Assembly (NCBI GenBank): GCA_016789785.1
Contig: JAEUQE010000199.1
Coordinates: forward strand, 1 to 17,121
Length of the DNA stretch: 17,121 bases
Source of the DNA: Bryobacterales bacterium
GTDB lineage: Bacteria; Acidobacteriota; Terriglobia; Bryobacterales; Bryobacteraceae
Direction: 5' to 3'
Shown: one piece after another, positions 1 to 7,135 of the stretch
Layout: the number at the start of each line of letters is the position of its first letter
Numbering within the stretch: the first letter of the stretch is position 1
Made by a program: the position numbers and the translations under genes
The notes under the pieces: model-generated
Seen by the model: the letters and a program-made list of their open reading frames with translations, nothing else
Database searches by the model: none
What the model was told of the DNA's origin: nothing

Positions 1-2
1 TC

Positions 3-659
3 GGACGAACGAAGGACAATCCCGGTGTGCGCATCGTCGGCGTGGTTGGCAACGTGTTCCATCGCGGCCTTACCGAAGAGCTGGTTCCCGAAATGTACAT
101 CCCGTTCCGCCAGCGCCCACAGAGCGGGATCACGCTGGTGCTGCGCACGAAGCTCAAGCCCGAAGCAGCGGTGCCCGCGGCGAAGGAAGCATTGCAGCAG
201 GTGGACCCGGCGTTGCCCGTTTTCGAAGTGCGCACGCTTGAGAATCTGATCCACCTCAGCGTGGCGGACCAGCGTTTGACCACGGTCCTCTTCAGCATCT
301 TTGCCGCGCTCGCGATGTTGCTGGCGGTGGTTGGCATTTACGGTGTGATGAGCTACACGGTGGCCCAGCGCACGCCGGAACTCGGCATCCGCATTGCGAT
401 CGGCGCGGCGCCTCGCGATGTCGTCGGCCTGGTGGTCCGTCATGGACTGAAGCTGTCGCTGCTCGGCGTGTTGATTGGCATGGGTGGAGCTTGGGTGGTC
501 GGCCAGCTATTGCAAGACATGCTCTTCGGCGTCAGCCCAACCGCAGCGGCATCGTTCATCGGTGTGCCCTTCCTGCTGCTCGGGGTGGCCTTTGTGGCGA
601 ACTTCGTGCCCGCGCTCCGCGCAGCGAAAGTGGATCCCGTTATCGCGCTGCGGGAGTAG
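3..659 (+). CDS. ABC transporter permease, MacB/FtsX type (3' part)
   Basis: This is the C-terminal part of a membrane permease; its reading frame is open to the left edge, so the start lies outside the window. The visible part begins in the periplasmic MacB-like domain (a V-G-V-V-G-N-V-x-H-R-G-L stretch is typical), followed by the FtsX-type core: a helix around FSIFAALAMLLAVVGIYGV, the conserved cytoplasmic loop RTPELGIRIAIGA, two more helices, and an end of the form ALRAAKVDPVIALRE. Such permeases work with an ATPase to export small molecules or to do mechanical work on the envelope. Acidobacteria carry many copies without an adjacent ATPase ('orphan permeases'); no ATPase gene is visible here, but the upstream side is cut off. 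Family assignment is firm; the substrate cannot be told. Confidence 0.9.
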   Translation, partial: GRTKDNPGVRIVGVVGNVFHRGLTEELVPEMYIPFRQRPQSGITLVLRTKLKPEAAVPAAKEALQQVDPALPVFEVRTLENLIHLSVADQRLTTVLFSIFAALAMLLAVVGIYGVMSYTVAQRTPELGIRIAIGAAPRDVVGLVVRHGLKLSLLGVLIGMGGAWVVGQLLQDMLFGVSPTAAASFIGVPFLLLGVAFVANFVPALRAAKVDPVIALRE

Positions 660-733
660 ACCCAATACCTTTCATCCAGGCATCGCCAAGGGTTCCGAGG
701 CGTCGGGACGCGGCAGATGCCAGTGATGGTAAC

Positions 734-749
734 GCAGACTTCAGTCCGC
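734..749. repeat. Short imperfect palindrome in the 660-945 gap
   Basis: The arms GCAGACT and AGTCCGC flank a TC centre, with one G-T-type mismatch. It lies in the noncoding stretch between the permease and the small membrane protein. From memory, motifs with the core GACTTCAGTC recur in many acidobacterial and planctomycete intergenic regions, but only one copy is visible here, so calling it an interspersed repeat is inference. I see no convincing gene, terminator with a T-run, or structured RNA in the rest of 660-930. Confidence 0.3.
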
Positions 750-927
750 AGCCTCGGCCTCGAAAGCGACAATGTGGTGCCGGCCCGTCACAGGATCGGG
801 GACTGACAGTTCGGCCGCGTAAGCGACGGGGCTTGAGTGGCGAGCAAGCCCATCCTCCTTTGCAGTGGGCGCTCCCGCTGGATCCCGGATTAGGGCGATC
901 ATCCTAGGGACTTTCGGACTTATGACG

Positions 928-936
928 TGGCATACT
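928..936 (+). promoter_or_regulatory. Extended -10 promoter element for the 946 gene
   Basis: The motif TGG-CATACT is an extended -10 element (CATACT at 931-936). It ends 9 bases before the ATG at 946, so transcription would begin within a few bases of the start codon. No convincing -35 hexamer is visible at the usual distance. Confidence 0.45.
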
Positions 937-945
937 GCGACTGCT

Positions 946-1407
946 ATGAGCGAGCTAGCAATTCGCCTCCTCCTTGCCGCGGTTGCCGGTGCAACGGCTC
1001 GGATGCTGATCGCCTCCGGGTTGTTTCCCGCACTCGCGGGAATGCTGTTGCTTGGTGTGCTCGGCGCCGTGCTGAGCTGGCGCCTCGACAAGTCCCGTGT
1101 GCTGGTGGTCTCGTTGATCGCCTTCGGCTACTTCATCGCCTACCGTTTCACGCGGCCGGAAACCGTGGTCGTCAAAGAGCTGGGTCTTTCCCTCTTCTTG
1201 CCGCTTCTCACGAACTTCTGCTTGCCGTTTGCGCTGCCCGCGATCGGCTCGCTCATCGGCGTACAGTTGGAACAGAACCGGCAGGCCTCGGACGCCGAAT
1301 TGAACCTCACCGAGGAGGCCCTATTGGCGGAGAAAATCGACCTAACTCCGCCAAAGCAGGATCCCTACGAAGACCTCGACCTTCCGTTAGACCCAAAGAT
1401 CGGGTAG
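946..1407 (+). CDS. Small four-helix membrane protein, function unknown
   Basis: This 153-residue protein has four hydrophobic segments (about residues 5-23, 28-45, 51-67 and 80-105) and a soluble acidic tail of about 45 residues ending in a proline- and aspartate-rich stretch. I do not recognise the family. In-frame starts exist at 865, 922 and 946. I prefer ATG 946 because the first helix begins there and a -10-like element lies only 9 bases upstream; none of the candidates has a clear ribosome binding site, so a leaderless message is likely. The 3' end overlaps the end of the convergent DUF1501 gene by 21 bases. ATG 922, which adds eight residues, is the main alternative. Confidence 0.65.
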   Translation: MSELAIRLLLAAVAGATARMLIASGLFPALAGMLLLGVLGAVLSWRLDKSRVLVVSLIAFGYFIAYRFTRPETVVVKELGLSLFLPLLTNFCLPFALPAIGSLIGVQLEQNRQASDAELNLTEEALLAEKIDLTPPKQDPYEDLDLPLDPKIG

Positions 1408-2835
1408 GATCTTCCCCTTAACCAATTCGCGCGGCTGATTGAGGTGGTTTAGCACTTCCATCTCCGGATTGATGCCAAGCGCATAGTAGACCGTCGCCAG
1501 CAGATCGTTCGGATGCACAGGCTTCTCCTTCGGCGAAGATCCTGTCGCGTCGGATTCGCCGTAGAGTCTGCCCATGGGCATGCCGGCACCCGTGACGAGC
1601 GCGGTATAGCAGTAAGGCCAATGATCACGGCCATCCGGTGAGTTGGTATTGCCCGATGTGCTCACGCCCATGCGAGGCGAACGGCCAAATTCACCCACCG
1701 CGACGACCAGCGTCTCCTTCAGCATTCCGCGTTCGTCGAGATCTTCCACCAGCGCCGAAAGTCCGCGATCCAACACGGGGCAGTGCAGGTTCTTCAGCGG
1801 GCCGAAATTAGCCGCATGCGTATCAAAGGCGTCTACTTCGGGATTGCCATTCGCCACCGCGGGCCAGTTCACCTGCACGAATCGCGTACCGGCTTCAATC
1901 AGACGGCGGGCCATCAGCAGGCTTTGGCCAAAGGTGGTGCGACCGTAACGCTCGCGAGCCTTCTCCTGCTCCTTGTCGAGATCGAACGCATCGCGGGCTT
2001 TGCCGGACAGCACGAGGTCGAACGCCCTCGCGTAATACTCATCAATGGCCTGATCCTTCAGCGCCTTTTCCAACTCCGGCATTGACCCGTTCACGCCCTT
2101 CAGCAACGTCATGCGGTCCTTCAGCCGCTCCGGCGTCACTTCCTTACGCAGTGTCAGGTCATCGAGCTTGATAGGCCGGTTCGGATCCTGATAAAGGCGG
2201 TAAGGATCGTAGGCTTTGCCGAGAAAGCCGGCGGCGCCACCCTTGCCAATGACATTCGACTCCTGCAGCGGCCGCGGCATTTCGACGAACGGCAGCACCG
2301 GTTCCTTGGGAGGCATCATCTTCGAGATGTGCGATCCCGCGGTTGGGAAGTCGGCGGGCGTCGGCGGTTCCAACTGCCCCGAGGGCGACACACGATCCGG
2401 CGGATATCCGGTCAGCATCTGGTAGATCGCCGCCGTGTGATTGAACAGGCCGCTGGGTGTATAGCTCATCGAGCGGATGAGCGTGTATCGCTTCGCCTGC
2501 GCGGCGAGCATCGGCATGTGTTCGCCGAGTTGCATGCCGGCCACGGGCGTGGAAATCGCCTTGAACTCACCGCGGATGTTCGACGGAGCATCGGGTTTCG
2601 GGTCCCAAATGTCGAGATGGCTGGGTCCACCCTGGAGGAACACCATGATCACGGATTTCGCCGAGCCGAATCCGCGTGAGCCGGCAAGCTTTGCCGCCGT
2701 GGCGCCTTGCGCCTTTTGATAGCTGAAGAAATGCGGCAGGCTGAGACCGAACAGTCCGATCGAGCCGGCGCGCAGCAACTCACGGCGAGTTACGCTATCG
2801 CACAGCTTTCCTTGTTTGCCAGGGATGACGAGCAT
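1387..2835 (-). CDS. DUF1501 domain protein with Tat signal
   Basis: The 482-residue protein begins with a twin-arginine export signal (T-R17-R18-E-L-L-R followed by a hydrophobic stretch to about residue 37), so it is probably exported folded. The DUF1501 signature FLQGGPSHLDIWDPKP is at about residues 66-81; near the C-terminus come GEFGRSPRM and GRDHWPYCYTALVTGAGMPMG, also typical. DUF1501 proteins are distantly related to the alkaline phosphatase/sulfatase fold and abound in planctomycetes and acidobacteria, often beside DUF1549/DUF1553 cytochrome-like partners; no such partner is present here. The biochemical role is not established. The ATG at 2835 has a GAGGAG ribosome binding site about 8 bases upstream. 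Its stop lies inside the convergent membrane-protein gene. Confidence 0.9.
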   Translation of the reverse strand: MLVIPGKQGKLCDSVTRRELLRAGSIGLFGLSLPHFFSYQKAQGATAAKLAGSRGFGSAKSVIMVFLQGGPSHLDIWDPKPDAPSNIRGEFKAISTPVAGMQLGEHMPMLAAQAKRYTLIRSMSYTPSGLFNHTAAIYQMLTGYPPDRVSPSGQLEPPTPADFPTAGSHISKMMPPKEPVLPFVEMPRPLQESNVIGKGGAAGFLGKAYDPYRLYQDPNRPIKLDDLTLRKEVTPERLKDRMTLLKGVNGSMPELEKALKDQAIDEYYARAFDLVLSGKARDAFDLDKEQEKARERYGRTTFGQSLLMARRLIEAGTRFVQVNWPAVANGNPEVDAFDTHAANFGPLKNLHCPVLDRGLSALVEDLDERGMLKETLVVAVGEFGRSPRMGVSTSGNTNSPDGRDHWPYCYTALVTGAGMPMGRLYGESDATGSSPKEKPVHPNDLLATVYYALGINPEMEVLNHLNQPRELVKGKILPDLWV

Positions 2836-2872
2836 CGGGATACTCCTCTACGTGCCCAGAATCGATGCTGCG

Positions 2873-2878
2873 ATTATA
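2873..2878 (-). promoter_or_regulatory. Probable -10 element of the DUF1501 gene
   Basis: On the minus strand this hexamer is a perfect TATAAT, 37 bases upstream of the DUF1501 start codon. No good -35 hexamer is seen 16-18 bases further upstream, where the sequence is the C/G-rich end of the intron-like element. The hexamer abuts or slightly overlaps the predicted 3' end of that element. Confidence 0.5.
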
Positions 2879-2950
2879 TCCGGTCCGCGTCACCCGGAGG
2901 GGAGCACCCTCCCACACCACCGTACGTTTGGTTCTCGATACGGCGGTTCG
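2878..2950 (-). mobile_element. Decayed group II intron 3' end (domain V-like hairpin)
   Basis: On the minus strand the arms ACCGCCGTA and TACGGTGGT (plus-strand 2939-2947 and 2916-2924) form a nine-pair stem with one G-T wobble. They sit in the context CGAACCGCCGTA ... TACGGTGGTGTGGGAGGG, which I recognise as domain V and flank of one class of bacterial group II intron. The CGC inside the 5' arm is where the catalytic triad would be. The upper stem and loop (14 bases) pair poorly, unlike an active domain V, and a domain VI-like region is only suggested before a possible intron end ...GGAT at 2878. No reverse transcriptase/maturase gene lies within the window. I therefore read it as a relic; recognition is from memory of the motif and needs a covariance-model search. 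Confidence 0.5.
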
Positions 2951-3021
2951 ACGCCCTTGTGCTTCACTAACTCCACCAGGTTGAGCGTGCGCGCACACCA
3001 CTCCCGAGGCGATATTGGATT

Positions 3022-3028
3022 GAGGAGG
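3022..3028 (+). promoter_or_regulatory. Ribosome binding site that decides the truA TTG start
   Basis: GAGGAGG ends 7 bases before the TTG at 3036, ideal spacing. The only nearby ATG (3029) is out of the truA frame and touches the binding site, so it cannot be served by it. This supports TTG as the genuine start. Confidence 0.7.
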
Positions 3029-3035
3029 ATGTCGC

Positions 3036-3782
3036 TTGGGAAGTTGGAAACTCACGCTCGAATACGACGGGACGCGTTACAGCGGCTGGCAGGAACAGAA
3101 GAACGCCCGCACCGTGCAAGGTGGACTGCGGGATGCCTGCGAAGGACTCTTCGGATGTGAGGTGGAACTGCAGGGCGCCGGCCGCACCGACGCCGGTGTC
3201 CATGCCGCCGGGCAAGTCGCGCATTTAAAGGTCAAGGGCAAGAAGACGCCGGCGGACGTGATTCTCCGCGAACTCAACGAACGGCTTCCCGGCACCATCG
3301 CCGTCCTCAGCGTCGAACCCGTGCCTGACCGGTTCCATGCGCGGCACGACGCGAAGTCGCGCACCTACATCTACCAGATCGCGACCCGCAAGAGCGCGTT
3401 CTCCAAAAAGTACGTGTGGTGGATCAAACAGCCTCTGGACGTCGACCTGATGCAGAAAGCCGCGTCTATGCTCGCCGGACGCCACGATTTTGCATGCTTC
3501 CGCGCGGAGGACCACTCCAAGCCCGGAGAGTCGACGATTGTGGTGGTGGAGAAGGCTGAATTCGAAATCGACGAGGGGACGATCCAATTTCGCATCGTGG
3601 CTTCGCATTACTTATGGAGGATGGTGCGAAGGATTGTCGGTGTACTGGTAAAGCTCGGCCTGCACGAAATCACGATCGAGGAGTTCGAGCGGCTTCTTCA
3701 AGCACGGTGCAGTTCGAAGCTGGACGTCGCCGCCTGGACCGCGCCCGCAGCCGGATTGTTTCTTGCGGAAATCGAATACTGA
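3036..3782 (+). CDS. truA: tRNA pseudouridine synthase A
   Basis: TruA converts uridines 38-40 in the anticodon stem-loop of many tRNAs to pseudouridine, in the cytoplasm. The 248-residue length fits the family (about 245-270). Near the start is LEYDGTRYSGWQ; the active-site motif G-A-G-R-T-D-A-G-V-H-A lies at residues 47-57, with catalytic Asp at residue 52. RFHARHDAKSRTYIY around residues 102-116 and the C-terminal SHYLWRMVRRIVGVLVKLG segment are further family landmarks. The start is TTG, chosen for its GAGGAGG ribosome binding site and because the protein aligns from WKLTLEYDG onwards. It lies alone: an intron-like relic is upstream and a secreted repeat protein follows after 65 bases with its own probable promoter. 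Confidence 0.97.
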   Translation: MGSWKLTLEYDGTRYSGWQEQKNARTVQGGLRDACEGLFGCEVELQGAGRTDAGVHAAGQVAHLKVKGKKTPADVILRELNERLPGTIAVLSVEPVPDRFHARHDAKSRTYIYQIATRKSAFSKKYVWWIKQPLDVDLMQKAASMLAGRHDFACFRAEDHSKPGESTIVVVEKAEFEIDEGTIQFRIVASHYLWRMVRRIVGVLVKLGLHEITIEEFERLLQARCSSKLDVAAWTAPAAGLFLAEIEY

Positions 3783-3793
3783 TCCGCAGCCGC

Positions 3794-3802
3794 TGCTATA
3801 CT
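3794..3802 (+). promoter_or_regulatory. Extended -10 promoter for the secreted repeat protein
   Basis: TGC-TATACT (hexamer 3797-3802) is an extended -10 element just after the truA stop. It would give a leader of about 40 bases containing the GGAGG at 3836-3840, 7 bases before GTG 3848. No -35 match is evident. Confidence 0.5.
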
Positions 3803-3847
3803 GACGACACCCCGCGCCGCGACTCTCAAAGTCATGGAGGCGTATAC

Positions 3848-6589
3848 GTGTATTTTCGGAACGGGGCTCTTCTCCTGTTTGGGCTGGCTCCTTTGGCGGC
3901 GCAGTCCGTTCGCGATTTCCCTGCAGGCTATCGATGGGACCTGCTAACAATTCCCCAAAGCTCGGCTACTGCTATCAGTAACAACGGCTTTCTTGTAGGC
4001 CGCGCGCTGCTGAACGGCCGCGCGCGCGGATTTATTCGCAACCCGGCGGGTGTGATTCAGGACGTGAATCATCCCGATGCCCGTGACACACGTCCAGAAG
4101 GCGTGAACAGCGGCGGTATTGTCGTGGGCAGTTATGACGATCATGCCGGACGTACGCACGGATTCGTGCGTGCCGCCAACGGCACGTTCACGACATTCGA
4201 CTTTCCCAATTCGCAGTCCACCGTCTTGATGGGCATCAATGATTCGCTTCAAGTGGTGGGCTATTTCACGGATGCGATGGGCGAGTCGCAAATCCTCACC
4301 TTTACGGATCCCACGAATCCGCAGGTTCCAGTGTCGCTGAGCCCAGCCAATCGCGCCTACGATATTGCTCCCGATGGAGCGATTGTGGGTTCCTACCCGG
4401 GTTCCACACGCTACACGGGGTTCATTCGAAATCCTGGCGGTTCGGTGGCTCCCTTTTCCAGTCCATGCCCCGGCAGTGTGTTGGGCTCTCTGGAGCCGCT
4501 GGCGATTAATGGACTGTTCGAGGTCGCCGGGACGTGCAGGCATCCCGTGGGACCAACGGAGATGGTGCGCAGCTTTCTACGCCTGACGAGCGGCAAGATG
4601 CTGACGATTGGCGGAACGGCGGCTGTGGCTGCGGGCGATGCCCCGTTGTCAGTTGCCGGCATCAACGACGCGGGCGAGATTGCCGCGACATTCACCAGGG
4701 GCGCGGGAGAACTCCGCGCTGGTGTATTGATTCCCTGCACAGCTACCGTTTCCGCACTGCCTTTCCAGACGATCCCCGCCAGCGGCGGAGTGATCACGAT
4801 CGGCGCGGCGGGCGCCCCGGGCTGCCATCTCAACGTTGGCACACCGGAAGAAACGTGGGCAACCATCGCCCGGACCTCAGACACTACGTTTCAGATTGCC
4901 GTTGAGCCGAATACAACATCGTCTCCCCGCAGAACCAGCGTGTTCGTGGCAGGCGTCAACGTCCAGGTGAACCAGGCAGCGACCTCCTGTGCTTTCACGC
5001 TTACCGGCCAGACGTGGTTTCCCGCGAGCGGAGGAACCGGCACAATCAACGTAAACACCAGTCCCGGTTGCGCATGGACGGTGAGTTCACCGCTATGGGC
5101 CGTCGCGTCTCCCGTGTCGGGAATTGGTAGCGCTTCCATCAATCTCGGCGTCACTCCGAATACCACCGGAGTCCCGCGAATCGGAGGAGTGACGATCGGC
5201 GAACGGACACTTGCGATCACTCAGGCCGCTTCGGCCGACTGTACGATCTCGGCTTCCATCGAAGGGCCCGTTCCCGCGATTGGCGGCACAACTCGCATGT
5301 TCATCACAACTGGCGTGCCTTGCCCCTGGGGTGTCAGCACCAACGTGCCATGGGTGGCAATCCCGCCGCACACTGGAGTTGGGTCCACAACACTGCTACT
5401 CACCTTCACGCCCAATCCGAACGCGGAGCCGCGCTTGGCGACGCTCACCGTTTCGGGAGTGCAGTACACGGTCATGCAACTCGGGTCGAGTTTCGGCAAT
5501 GCCCGGTTGCGATTCGTTCCCGTCACGCCGTGCCGTGTCGCCGATACGCGGCCGGAAGGTGGCAAGTCCGGCGCATATGGTCCGCCGCGCATGGCTGCCG
5601 GAACCACTCGCGAGTTCAACCTCGCGGCGAGCGGCTGTGGCATTCCGGCATCCGCGCGCGCGTATGCTCTGAACGTCACCGTGGCGCCCGCGGGCTTCCT
5701 CGGGTTTCTTACTGCATATCCCTCGGGTCAGCCCCGCCCCGTCTCCTCGACGCTCAATTCCTGGAACGGCCGGGTGGTCGCGAATTCCACCGTGGTGGGT
5801 GCAGGCGCCAACAGCACGGTAAGTCTCTTCGTGACGGATGCGACGGATGTGATCATCGACGTGAATGGTTACTTCACGGCGGAAGCGGGTCTTGCCTTCT
5901 ATCCGATCACGCCATGCCGCGCGACGGAACTTGCACGGGTGAACGCTCAGGCAACACGATCGTTCAATGTGAGGACTCCGTGCGGAGTTCCACCGGGTGC
6001 GCAAGCGTATTCCATCAATGTCACGGCCGTGCCACCGGGGCCGCTGGGATTTCTCACGGTGTGGCCGTCCGGTCAGGCCAGGCCGGCGGTCTCGACGTTG
6101 AATTCCTGGGATGGGCAGGTGGTTCCGAACGCGGCGATTGTGCCCGCGGGAACCAGTGGTGAGGTCAGCGTGTTCGCGTCGAACGATACGGACGTATTGA
6201 TCGACGTAAATGGCTACTTCGCGGCTCCGGGTGCGCCGGGCGCGCTCCTCTACAACCCGGTCACACCTTGCCGAATTGTGGATACTCGCGATGACGTGAC
6301 ACTGGCAGTATTGCTCACCCGGCCGTTTCTGATTTCCGGACGATGCGGTACGGCGAGCAATGCGCGCGCTTACGTGCTGAGCGCAACCGCGATCCCGAGT
6401 GGTTTCCTCGCATTCGCGACGCTGTGGTCCATGGGCGAACCACGGCCACCGGTGTCGAATCTGAACTCGTGGAACGGGCAAGTGGTCGCGAACATGGCCA
6501 TCGTGGGAGGAACGCTGGGCGGGATTCACACGAACGTCTCACACCCGGCCGATCTCGTTCTCGATGTGATGGGCTACTTCGCACCGTAA
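3848..6589 (+). CDS. Secreted modular protein: HAF repeats, BACON-like domains, C-terminal triple repeat
   Basis: The open frame extends upstream, but the gene most likely starts at GTG 3848: a GGAGG lies 7 bases before it and a short signal peptide (FRNGALLLFGLAPLAAQ) follows directly, giving 913 residues. Residues of about 30-290 hold HAF-type repeats with recurring G-I-N/A-I-N ... V-G-Y/S and G-F-I/V-R motifs. Next come three beta-sandwich BACON-like domains starting near Cys297, Cys381 and Cys465, each with the pattern C ... PASGG ... W ... R and ending in a Q-A/Q-L segment. The last part has three modules from P-V/I-T-P-C-R (Cys562, 690, 808) to DVNGYF/DVMGYF (671, 786, 906). Such architectures are typical of acidobacterial surface or secreted proteins, with a role in carbohydrate or matrix binding suspected but not proven. 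No membrane anchor or catalytic domain is visible. Confidence 0.85.
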   Translation: MYFRNGALLLFGLAPLAAQSVRDFPAGYRWDLLTIPQSSATAISNNGFLVGRALLNGRARGFIRNPAGVIQDVNHPDARDTRPEGVNSGGIVVGSYDDHAGRTHGFVRAANGTFTTFDFPNSQSTVLMGINDSLQVVGYFTDAMGESQILTFTDPTNPQVPVSLSPANRAYDIAPDGAIVGSYPGSTRYTGFIRNPGGSVAPFSSPCPGSVLGSLEPLAINGLFEVAGTCRHPVGPTEMVRSFLRLTSGKMLTIGGTAAVAAGDAPLSVAGINDAGEIAATFTRGAGELRAGVLIPCTATVSALPFQTIPASGGVITIGAAGAPGCHLNVGTPEETWATIARTSDTTFQIAVEPNTTSSPRRTSVFVAGVNVQVNQAATSCAFTLTGQTWFPASGGTGTINVNTSPGCAWTVSSPLWAVASPVSGIGSASINLGVTPNTTGVPRIGGVTIGERTLAITQAASADCTISASIEGPVPAIGGTTRMFITTGVPCPWGVSTNVPWVAIPPHTGVGSTTLLLTFTPNPNAEPRLATLTVSGVQYTVMQLGSSFGNARLRFVPVTPCRVADTRPEGGKSGAYGPPRMAAGTTREFNLAASGCGIPASARAYALNVTVAPAGFLGFLTAYPSGQPRPVSSTLNSWNGRVVANSTVVGAGANSTVSLFVTDATDVIIDVNGYFTAEAGLAFYPITPCRATELARVNAQATRSFNVRTPCGVPPGAQAYSINVTAVPPGPLGFLTVWPSGQARPAVSTLNSWDGQVVPNAAIVPAGTSGEVSVFASNDTDVLIDVNGYFAAPGAPGALLYNPVTPCRIVDTRDDVTLAVLLTRPFLISGRCGTASNARAYVLSATAIPSGFLAFATLWSMGEPRPPVSNLNSWNGQVVANMAIVGGTLGGIHTNVSHPADLVLDVMGYFAP
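5519..6580 (+). repeat. Three tandem 'PCR...DVNGYF' protein modules
   Basis: Three consecutive modules of about 104-119 residues each begin with T-P-C-R and end with the hexapeptide DVNGYF (DVMGYF in the third). In between they share a G-F-L-x-F/T-x-x-x-x-S/P-G motif, then S-T/N-L-N-S-W-N/D-G-Q/R-V-V-x-N. Module starts are spaced 128 and 118 residues apart. The degree of divergence suggests old duplication, not recent copying. The module is common in secreted proteins of Acidobacteriota and Actinomycetota; its ligand is unknown to me. Confidence 0.8.
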
Positions 6590-6600
6590 CGGCGGGCAGT

Positions 6601-6634
6601 CTGGGCAGCGCGGTGGCCATGGCTGCGCTGCCAG
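6601..6634. terminator. Possible bidirectional terminator hairpin
   Basis: GGCAGCGC (6604-6611) and GCGCTGCC (6625-6632) are perfect inverted 8-mers with a 13-base loop; CTG/CAG can extend the stem past one bulged G. It fills most of the 46-base gap between two convergent genes, the expected place for a shared terminator. There is no T-run on either side, so it may only pause or protect transcript ends. Confidence 0.45.
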
Positions 6635-6635
6635 T

Positions 6636-7088
6636 TCACAAACAGACGCGTACAGCCAAGCGATCCATCTCCGCGCCGAGACGGTCCAGATCGGCGCGAG
6701 AGAGTGTGGATTGCGCGTCCTGGAAGAGTTCATTCTCCTCCCGGCGGATGTGTGTCCGCAGCAACTCCACAAAGGCTAGAATTGCCTCCCTGGAAGGCTG
6801 GCTGCGCAACCCATCCACGGCCGCTTCCATCTGGCGGTGCTCGGCGATGAGTTGCGGCGTCAGCGGGTGTTCCGTAAGCAGTGGGAACAAAAACTCCTCT
6901 TCGAGAGCAAAGTGATTGACCAATTCGATTTCGAATCGGTCGACGATTTTCGCGGCTTGTCTGGCGATGTTGGCGTCGCTCGAATCCGCATCAAGGGATC
7001 GCGTCACGAGCACGCACAGCGCAAGTCCGTTGTGATGCTGATGGGAAAGAGGGATGAGGCTCGCGTCACGCTTCATCACTGGCATCAT
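6636..7088 (-). CDS. Hemerythrin-like (HHE) domain protein
   Basis: This 150-residue protein is a single hemerythrin-like four-helix bundle, which binds a non-haem di-iron centre and may sense or carry oxygen or protect against oxidative or nitrosative stress. Candidate iron ligands are in the right order: H16/H18/H19 in LSHQHHNG, H59 and E63 in NHFALEEEFLFP, H84 in EHRQM, and H113 and E117 in THIRREENELF. It has no signal peptide and no fused signalling domain. The start is uncertain: ATG at 7088, 7085 or 7076 are all in frame, none with a good ribosome binding site; the conserved part begins only after the third Met. It is divergent from the serine hydrolase gene, sharing a 47-base promoter gap. 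Confidence 0.88.
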   Translation of the reverse strand: MMPVMKRDASLIPLSHQHHNGLALCVLVTRSLDADSSDANIARQAAKIVDRFEIELVNHFALEEEFLFPLLTEHPLTPQLIAEHRQMEAAVDGLRSQPSREAILAFVELLRTHIRREENELFQDAQSTLSRADLDRLGAEMDRLAVRVCL

Positions 7089-7122
7089 CGCACGGCGGCA
7101 CAGTTGCGAGTGTGGACCGCGA

Positions 7123-7128
7123 TAGAAT
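7123..7128 (+). promoter_or_regulatory. -10 element, leaderless serine hydrolase gene
   Basis: TAGAAT ends 7 bases before the ATG at 7136, placing the transcription start at or next to the start codon. No ribosome binding site intervenes. TTGCGA at 7104-7109 is only 13 bases away, too close for a normal -35 element. Confidence 0.45.
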
Positions 7129-7135
7129 TGCGCTC

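Noticed and set aside
2795..3055. Open frame of 86 codons on the minus strand through the intron-like region
   Set aside because: It resembles the spurious proteins often predicted across group II intron domain V sequences and overlaps the DUF1501 start; no independent support.
3614..3847. Upstream extension of the secreted repeat protein into truA
   Set aside because: The 78 extra codons overlap truA in another frame and lack protein character; a signal peptide, ribosome binding site and -10 element support GTG 3848.
5396..6529. Long open frame (377 codons) on the minus strand
   Set aside because: It lies wholly opposite the secreted repeat protein, is Arg/His-rich with no domain features, and is the usual shadow frame of GC-rich coding DNA.
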